A stretch of 64,000 nt of DNA from Candidatus Poseidoniales archaeon (lineage in GTDB: Archaea > Thermoplasmatota > Poseidoniia > Poseidoniales > Thalassarchaeaceae). Location: the NCBI GenBank assembly GCA_028283505.1, contig JAPOFX010000006.1, positions 21,821 through 85,820 of the forward strand. Direction: 5' to 3'. A model generated the notes under the pieces. It was not told where the DNA came from, searched no databases, and was given only the letters and a program-made list of their open reading frames with translations. Position 1 is the first letter of the stretch. Each line of letters opens with the position of its first letter. Below, piece after piece: positions 57,854-64,000 of this stretch. Both the position numbers and the translations under genes were made by a program.

Positions 57854-58796
57854 GGTAACATTGGTCCTGTGCTCCCTGGCAGATGATGCCTCAGTCAATC
57901 TCAGGAACGCCCTACAAGAGCACTCTCCGTGGACCAAGCCAGAAATTTTTAGCCATGGCAAAGTCTCTAGATCAATCAATTCTGACGTTCATTTGCTTAG
58001 TATCGGCCAAATCCATGTTGAAGCCGATTCAATAGACAAAGCTCATGAAAAAGAATTGAATTGTACAGTGGATGAGGTACTAGTTCTCTCGAGGCACGTC
58101 TCAACCACAAATACTCCCGCAATAACGCTACATGCGGTCGGACTTCCGGGCGTTATCCCTATGGGAGAGCGAGGCAAAGCTGGAGGAATTAATGGCGTCT
58201 TAGTCCCTCCCTCTCCAAGATTTGCTACTATCTTCAGAGAGATGTTGGTAGAAGCGAGGAAAAGGAAATTAGACGATCATTTCGATCTAACTCTCGAAGC
58301 CACTCACCACGGTCCAGTACTTGAAACTCCAACCCTTTACGTAGAGATTGGCTCCACGGAGGCGGATTGGTCTAGAGATGATGCACTTAATCTGTGGGCG
58401 TACCTTATCTCCAAGATATTGGGACTGAAAGATGGAATTCAAATGGGATTATGGGAAGGAGATGGAGAGGTTATGATTGGCCTAGGAGGTGGGCACTATT
58501 CCCCCAGGCACAGAGCAGTGCTAGAGAAAGGTGATATGTGGCTTGGACACATTATTGCGAGTTACTCTCTGGATTTCTCTGAATCAGAATCACTTGAAGA
58601 TGATGAAACCAATCATCCTTGGCAAGAAGCTATACTATCCGCTGTCAATTCTACCAAGAAATCCTTTCCCGGCGGGCAGATTTTTGTGCACATGGATAGG
58701 AAATCATTCAAGGGATGGCAAAGAAAGATGATAGAGAGCTTTCTTTCCAAGAGGGGAATACCATTGAGAAGAGGAAAGGACATTACTGGAGGGTAA
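57852..58796 (+). CDS. dtdA: D-aminoacyl-tRNA deacylase, archaeal DtdA type
   Basis: [65 protein letters not shown]. Confidence 0.9.
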   Translation: MVTLVLCSLADDASVNLRNALQEHSPWTKPEIFSHGKVSRSINSDVHLLSIGQIHVEADSIDKAHEKELNCTVDEVLVLSRHVSTTNTPAITLHAVGLPGVIPMGERGKAGGINGVLVPPSPRFATIFREMLVEARKRKLDDHFDLTLEATHHGPVLETPTLYVEIGSTEADWSRDDALNLWAYLISKILGLKDGIQMGLWEGDGEVMIGLGGGHYSPRHRAVLEKGDMWLGHIIASYSLDFSESESLEDDETNHPWQEAILSAVNSTKKSFPGGQIFVHMDRKSFKGWQRKMIESFLSKRGIPLRRGKDITGG

Positions 58797-58826
58797 TTCT
58801 GAAGTCTCCCCTGCCCTTCCCACGTA

Positions 58827-59786
58827 ATGATGACATTGCTCGGGAAGCTAATTGTCGCGACGATGCCCCTGGCTCCTAAGTTCATAATCAGAATGGTAGC
58901 TGGTAGATATGTAGCCGGCTCGAAACTTGAAGATGCTATCTCAACGATGGAAAAGCTCTCCTCCGAGGGGGCATGTTTTACAGTCGACGTGTTGGGAGAG
59001 GACATAACTTCCCTTGAGGAGGCAGATTTCTTTTTACAGGAATACTCCTCACTTATTGACTCAATAGTCAAAACCAAAATTGACGCCCATATTTCAATAA
59101 AGCCAACAGCATTTGGACTGTTGATAGACCAAGAATCTGCATACGAAAAAATACTACATATCACCAGGAAAGCCTCAGAAAATGATATTTTCGTGAGACT
59201 GGACATGGAGGATAGCCGTGTTACAGACTCAACAATAGACATTATGACTAGGATTAGATTACACGGTTTGTCAAATATCGGTGTTGTACTTCAGGGCAGG
59301 CTGTTTCGTACAATCTCAGATATAGAGAGAATCTGTGATAGACTAGGTGATGATGCCGACTTCCGGGTTTGCAAGGGGATATATCTTGAACCAGAAGAAA
59401 TAGCATACACCGAGTACAATGATATTGTAAATGCCACAAACAGTGCCATCGAAGCGATGTTGGACAGAGGGGCATACACTGCAATAGCATCCCATGACTA
59501 CCCAGTAATAGATAAATCCCTCAAGCTATTGGAAAAATACGGCCTTACCCCAGCTGACCAAAAGATGACCTCACCGGGAAAGGGCCCGGGATATGAATTT
59601 CAGTTCCTCCTTGGTGTAAGAGGGGACCTCAGAAGAAAGCTATCAGGAGATGGTCATCTTACTCGGATTTACGTTCCGTACGGGAAGCAGTGGTATGAAT
59701 ATGGGATCAGGAGATTAAATGAAAACCCCGAAGTTGCAACTCATGTAGTAAAGGCTCTTCTGATGCCATGGACCAACAGAAGATAG
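58827..59786 (+). CDS. Proline dehydrogenase (monofunctional PRODH-like)
   Basis: VDVLGEDITSLEEADFFLQEY, ISIKPTAFGL, RLDMEDSRVTDSTI, VCKGIYLEPEEIAY, YVPYGKQWYEYGIRRLNENP. Confidence 0.9.
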   Translation: MMTLLGKLIVATMPLAPKFIIRMVAGRYVAGSKLEDAISTMEKLSSEGACFTVDVLGEDITSLEEADFFLQEYSSLIDSIVKTKIDAHISIKPTAFGLLIDQESAYEKILHITRKASENDIFVRLDMEDSRVTDSTIDIMTRIRLHGLSNIGVVLQGRLFRTISDIERICDRLGDDADFRVCKGIYLEPEEIAYTEYNDIVNATNSAIEAMLDRGAYTAIASHDYPVIDKSLKLLEKYGLTPADQKMTSPGKGPGYEFQFLLGVRGDLRRKLSGDGHLTRIYVPYGKQWYEYGIRRLNENPEVATHVVKALLMPWTNRR

Positions 59787-60392
59787 CTAGCTCTTTACCA
59801 CGGGGTGGAGGTACATTCTGCGTATGTCGGCGGCGACTCTCTTCCCACGCAGAGTTCTCCCCTCTCCAGTGTGTATGGCCCTAATCCTCCATCTCCTGCC
59901 ATCAATCCTCATCACTGTCCCACAAGAGAATTCTTTCTCCGGGTCACAATCTATGGTCGAAGATACACTATTTTCTTCATCAGTCAAGGTAATCTTGACG
60001 ACACAGGTGTCTTTATTCACAGACCACATTGATACAATCTCCTTTGCCGGGCAGGAATCGACAGACATTTTGTCTCCAACCTCTATCCTTGTAACAGACC
60101 AATGAGACTCCTCAAATTGGAATAAATCACCTATTGAGATGATTTCATCGGAGTCCGACTCTAATAATACAGACTTGCTATCCGATCCATGGGATAGGGT
60201 GACCCTTACCTTTACCAAAGTTGAGGGCCTCAAATTTAGAAGATGCACCTCAGAACACTCCTGACATCTAACAAGCAAGTCTTCGCCTTTGCCCTTCGCA
60301 GTCTTCTTTAGAATTATGTGCTCGGTCATAATCGAACACTTAGGACACACCGCAACGTCAACGACCTCATCGTCGTCCGTCTGCTCGTCCAT
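59787..60392 (-). CDS. HVO_0476-like archaeal zinc-finger protein
   Basis: CPKCSIMTEHIILKK..LVRCQECSEVH zinc ribbon; C-terminal GTVMRIDGRRWRIRAIHTGEGRTLRGKRVAADIRRMY. Confidence 0.78.
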   Translation of the reverse strand: MDEQTDDDEVVDVAVCPKCSIMTEHIILKKTAKGKGEDLLVRCQECSEVHLLNLRPSTLVKVRVTLSHGSDSKSVLLESDSDEIISIGDLFQFEESHWSVTRIEVGDKMSVDSCPAKEIVSMWSVNKDTCVVKITLTDEENSVSSTIDCDPEKEFSCGTVMRIDGRRWRIRAIHTGEGRTLRGKRVAADIRRMYLHPVVKS

Positions 60393-60451
60393 GAACCTCC
60401 GGCTCCAACAACTCTCTTGAAGGCATCCTCATAGACTAATCTTGAATAATA

Positions 60452-61264
60452 GTGATACTATCGCTAAACATGGTCGCCGATGCTGGTGGGTTTGGTCTTC
60501 CTCAAATGTCCGATGCAGAGATGCTCGAAAGGATGCTGTCTGGGGACTCAGATAGATCGGATAAGGAGCCTGAGATAGCATCCTCAATTGGGGAGCAGAT
60601 GTTACTAATGGGACTCAGAACCATGCCTAGATCATTGAGAGCAAGGATCAGGGATATCACATCAAGAGTACCTCTCGGTAACGCGATTTTGGTCGGAGGA
60701 GGAATTGGTCACCTATCGGCATGGCTTTTCGATCTCTGGTGTGGAGAACCGACCGATGAAAAACAGAATATCGACTTGAAGCCAGATTCATTCATCATAG
60801 TTGAAGAGGGTGCCAGATTCGGAGTCATAATTGATAGATTAATCAGAAGATACAACGCTGAATCATGGTCCAGAGTAATAGCCAAACCTTGGTCGGAAAT
60901 AACTGCGGAGGTCACGAGCTGGTCTGCAGCAGCGGCCTCACTCCCATCATCAGCTAGGCCGAGCGATATCCCATTGCCAGTTTCTCTGATTATAGTGGAT
61001 CTTCCGGACTCAGAAAGGCCCGAGGCGGCCTCTTCAGCATTTGATATTCTATCTCCTGACGGCCTACTGATAGTGCCTGAACCAGAGGTTCCAACCGGGG
61101 ATGTTGGGTTTCCTGAAGAGGGCAAGGAGCCAACCGAGGCGCAGATGAAGGTTATTGCTTTCAATAAATGGATTTCATTCATCAAAAGGGTTAGTGAGAA
61201 TCACTCGGTATCTTTCGTCGAGCTCAGTGGGGGCACACTTGCAGTAATCCGCCGTATGGCTTGA
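60452..61264 (+). CDS. SAM-methyltransferase-like / hypothetical protein (ATG at 60470 also possible)
   Basis: Glycine-rich GNAILVGGGIGHLSAWLFDLW followed by a Rossmann-like alternating pattern (LIIVDLPDSERPEAASSAFDILSPDGLLIVPEP). Confidence 0.6.
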   Translation: MILSLNMVADAGGFGLPQMSDAEMLERMLSGDSDRSDKEPEIASSIGEQMLLMGLRTMPRSLRARIRDITSRVPLGNAILVGGGIGHLSAWLFDLWCGEPTDEKQNIDLKPDSFIIVEEGARFGVIIDRLIRRYNAESWSRVIAKPWSEITAEVTSWSAAAASLPSSARPSDIPLPVSLIIVDLPDSERPEAASSAFDILSPDGLLIVPEPEVPTGDVGFPEEGKEPTEAQMKVIAFNKWISFIKRVSENHSVSFVELSGGTLAVIRRMA

Positions 61265-62562
61265 GAACTATTCGAACCATGTTCTCGATTGAAACTTATT
61301 GCCTCTTGCTCCTTTGGAGTCTTCTTTAATTCTGTGCTAGAGTTGTCTGTGCCATTTACCAGGAGATCTATTCTGAGCAATCCATATCCGTATATGTCAT
61401 CGTGATTTTCCTGCCCCTCTTTCATCTCAGAATTTTCCGATATCATTGTCTTCAGTTCCGACACTGCGGAACTTCCGCCGTCTGTCCCCCCCCTCTTCAT
61501 CTCTGGATTTGCCTCGAGGAATATTGCAATACTTCCTGCAACCCATGCGGTAGCAGCCGAGGTCCCGCTGGACCACCCCCACCACGTCCCGCTTCCTGTA
61601 CTGCTTGCCATGAGTATTGGAACTTCATGGCCGGGTGCAACAATCTCTGGTTTCTTGTCAGGGTCCTGTCGAGGCAGTATCGGATTAGGCCATAGTCTAC
61701 CATTATTGTCCCCTTCAGAACTTCCGCTCCATGCATTACCAGTCCTGGTAACTGCACCCACGCAGATCACATCCTCAACCGATCCCGGAGACTCGACGTC
61801 ACCATCATCGTCCTCTCCATCATTTCCTGCGGCAGCTATCACAAATACTCCTGAATCTATTGCCTCAATAACAGCTTCTTCAAGCTGATCTGTCGTGAAA
61901 AATCCCGAACCAAAACCCTGACTTCCTCCAAGGCTGAGGGAGATTATATCAGCTCCCTCTCCTACACACCAATCAACTGCATCAGCTATGATATCATCAG
62001 TTCCGGAACCATCATCAGAAATTGCCTTTGCAATTAGCAGATCAACTCCCGGAGATACTCCATTTAAACCGCCTTTGGAGACAATTATTCCAGCCATAGC
62101 AGTACCGTGTCCTTCGTCGTCATACGGCGAATCTGATCCAGAAATTAGATCTATCCAGGAAACAATATTTGCGTGTTCTAAGTCTGGGTGATTGGCATCA
62201 ATACCGGTATCGACAATGCATACTCCTGTCCCACTCCCATCTAATCCATTTAGATCATCTAATCCTGTCATTTCTCTGTATTGTTTCTCCCACAATGTCA
62301 GAGATTGGGGCGGGCCACCAAAGGTCAGATTTGCTGACTGGTATGTTGCCCATAGCAATATCACAGAAATACTTAGGAAGAATACTAATCCCGAAATCAC
62401 TTTGATTAAAATATCAATAGTTTTGCTGTTATCAAATTCATCATCAGTCAATCCTGACTCCGAATTACTGTAGTGAAGATTTTCTTCTTCATGTTTGATA
62501 TCAATGAAATTACGACCAAATTCTTCATCATTAGACAACACAGTCCCCTCCGAAGTAATCAC
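61201..62562 (-). CDS. Subtilisin-like serine protease (S8), N-terminal TM anchored
   Basis: Catalytic VDTGIDANHPD, DEGHGTAMAGII, WSSGTSAATAWVAG; TM ILIKVISGLVFFLSISVILLWATY. Confidence 0.92.
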   Translation of the reverse strand: MITSEGTVLSNDEEFGRNFIDIKHEEENLHYSNSESGLTDDEFDNSKTIDILIKVISGLVFFLSISVILLWATYQSANLTFGGPPQSLTLWEKQYREMTGLDDLNGLDGSGTGVCIVDTGIDANHPDLEHANIVSWIDLISGSDSPYDDEGHGTAMAGIIVSKGGLNGVSPGVDLLIAKAISDDGSGTDDIIADAVDWCVGEGADIISLSLGGSQGFGSGFFTTDQLEEAVIEAIDSGVFVIAAAGNDGEDDDGDVESPGSVEDVICVGAVTRTGNAWSGSSEGDNNGRLWPNPILPRQDPDKKPEIVAPGHEVPILMASSTGSGTWWGWSSGTSAATAWVAGSIAIFLEANPEMKRGGTDGGSSAVSELKTMISENSEMKEGQENHDDIYGYGLLRIDLLVNGTDNSSTELKKTPKEQEAISFNREHGSNSSQAIRRITASVPPLSSTKDTE

Positions 62563-63735
62563 TCACCAAGCATCGGACTTAACGAAATGACTAGTTGCAG
62601 AGGCGCTAGTACCACATTTTCTGCATTCCAGTCTCATTGGTAATGTCTTCCCGCACGAAGAGCAAGATTCCCCTGGTTCCCCCCAGCCCGAACACTCCTG
62701 ATCGAAGCAGTGGACTTCCAAGGAACCTGATGGCTTCTTCAAAACCGGAGTCTCCGCACCACAAACAGGACACAGTCCTTGTAGGGTTTCCTCTCTGGTG
62801 CTTGTCACAATTCCTGCAACCTCCCTCGCCCGTGATGATTGGATTGTATGATCTCCCCCTCCTAGCATGAAATGAGGGTACCATACAACGTGCATCAGTA
62901 AGAAGAAGGAAAACACGCCAGAGAATACGTACAACACTGACAGCCCGAAGATACCACCCTCAATGGGGGGCCTCTGAGAGATTGCATGCGCGCCAGACCA
63001 AGACATTATGTTGACCATCAGAGCCCAAAGAGCTAAGCTCCAGCTCCATACATCTAGTCGATGATCGCCCCACGCCTTTTCGACAAGCCTTGGGTCTGGA
63101 TGCGCGTGCTTCTCCTCGACGTGTATGTCCCTAGTTTCCGTGACGGCTCTATGGACAACAAAAACAGAAAGAAAAATCATTATCATGTTTCCCATTGCAA
63201 TTCCCCCCCAGTCAGAAATCCCTGAATCATACGGAAAGTAGGGGGCTTTAGAGTGAGAGTGTATATGGCCAAGCTGGACGGAGATGAGCGCCACAATGAG
63301 GAATACCAGGTTCTCTCTCATTATTGGGTATCTGGTCCACATGAGAATTACAGCGGCGAACCAAGACATAATCGATAATAGGCTCAGCATTATTGACCAC
63401 TCTTCAAGATGAAGAAATCCACTTTCCTCCCCGAATATTCCCCCTCTACTCCAGTCTCCGCCAGAGGACAGCTCTCCGATGCCATAGTCCCAAGCGCCCA
63501 TCACAACAGATGCTGAAACAAGGGCCAGTGAGACGGCCTCGTATTTCCCCCAAAATTTTCTCGATGCGTAAACATGGAATCTGAATTGAAGTATCAGTAC
63601 GTCAATAAAAGCAAGGTACTTGGAAACCGTGTAGAGGTTTGTAGACCCCTCAAAGTCCGATAATCTGGTGAACTGGCTATCCAGTGCGGTGGACCCTCCG
63701 TCAGTCACGGTAGCATCCTCCATGATGCCTACCAA
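62563..63735 (-). CDS. Polytopic membrane protein with His-rich loops and C-terminal double zinc ribbon
   Basis: Multiple TM stretches; VQLGHIHSHSKAPYF and HVEEKHAHPDPRLVEKAWGDHR; CPVCGAE..CFDQECSGWGEPGESCSSCGK..CRKCG. Confidence 0.72.
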   Translation of the reverse strand: MVGIMEDATVTDGGSTALDSQFTRLSDFEGSTNLYTVSKYLAFIDVLILQFRFHVYASRKFWGKYEAVSLALVSASVVMGAWDYGIGELSSGGDWSRGGIFGEESGFLHLEEWSIMLSLLSIMSWFAAVILMWTRYPIMRENLVFLIVALISVQLGHIHSHSKAPYFPYDSGISDWGGIAMGNMIMIFLSVFVVHRAVTETRDIHVEEKHAHPDPRLVEKAWGDHRLDVWSWSLALWALMVNIMSWSGAHAISQRPPIEGGIFGLSVLYVFSGVFSFFLLMHVVWYPHFMLGGGDHTIQSSRAREVAGIVTSTREETLQGLCPVCGAETPVLKKPSGSLEVHCFDQECSGWGEPGESCSSCGKTLPMRLECRKCGTSASATSHFVKSDAW

Positions 63736-63789
63736 GAGACAGATGACATAAGGGGCTCGCTGATTAGGGTGAAAAATTGTTCAATTTAG

Positions 63790-63875
63790 TGGCGCCGAGA
63801 CGGAGATTTGAACTCCGGAGGGATGAACCCACATGATTTCCAGTCATGCGCAATACCAGGCTATGCGATCTCGGC
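63790..63875 (-). tRNA. tRNA-Ser (anticodon GGA), encoded CCA
   Basis: Minus strand GCCGAGA..TCTCGGC acceptor, anticodon arm CATGA-CTGGAAA-TCATG, variable arm GGG..CCC, T arm CGGAGTTCAAATCTCCG. Confidence 0.93.
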
Positions 63876-63967
63876 CGTGACACTCCGAATCGTGCGGATG
63901 TCTTGAGTTCATCGGAGAGCTTACTCATCGTAACACCCAAAGGCGGCAGACCATTCCCACAAGCTGC

Positions 63968-64000
63968 GCCACTGTGGCTTAGGGGTATAGCATCCCATTG
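63968..64000 (+). tRNA. tRNA gene 5' fragment, truncated by window end (identity undetermined)
   Basis: GCCACTG-TG-GCTTAGGGGTATAGC-A-TCCCA-TTG: acceptor strand, U8, D arm and start of anticodon arm; position 34 would be G. Confidence 0.75.

Overview
The window is a dense archaeal chromosome segment. Archaeal markers include aIF2-beta, aRF1, Rpo7, Spt4, S24e, S27ae, class I LysRS, DtdA, a GfcR-like PRT and a NOG1-like GTPase. Giant secreted proteins together with bacterial-type metabolic genes suggest a marine Thermoplasmatota / Marine Group II-like genome; that assignment is inference. I found no CRISPR array, transposase, integrase or rRNA. Core contents: truncated carB; an operon with GfcR, LysRS, DUF2071, DCC and RsuA-type pseudouridine synthase; a complete 2-oxoacid dehydrogenase plus lipoylation operon (lipA, E1a, E1b, E2, E3, lipB, class V aminotransferase); FolM-like and FolB-like genes; two class II tRNAs with encoded CCA and a third tRNA cut by the window end; gdhA; an amino-acid ABC transporter; and rpo7-spt4-rps24e-rps27ae. 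The least ordinary content is three giant surface proteins covering about 17.6 kb. One is a 2998-aa protein with a transglutaminase-like fold whose Cys-His-Asp triad looks degenerate (Cys-Thr-Glu by eye). Other candidates: a Ycf48-like propeller fused to an ABC permease; a membrane M28 peptidase with an N-terminal SAP domain; a GC-rich structured leader or ncRNA upstream of rpo7; a 33-bp dyad between an RHH regulator and an HD phosphohydrolase; and a 38-aa zinc-ribbon microprotein absent from the ORF track. All family calls are by eye from motifs; no searches were run.
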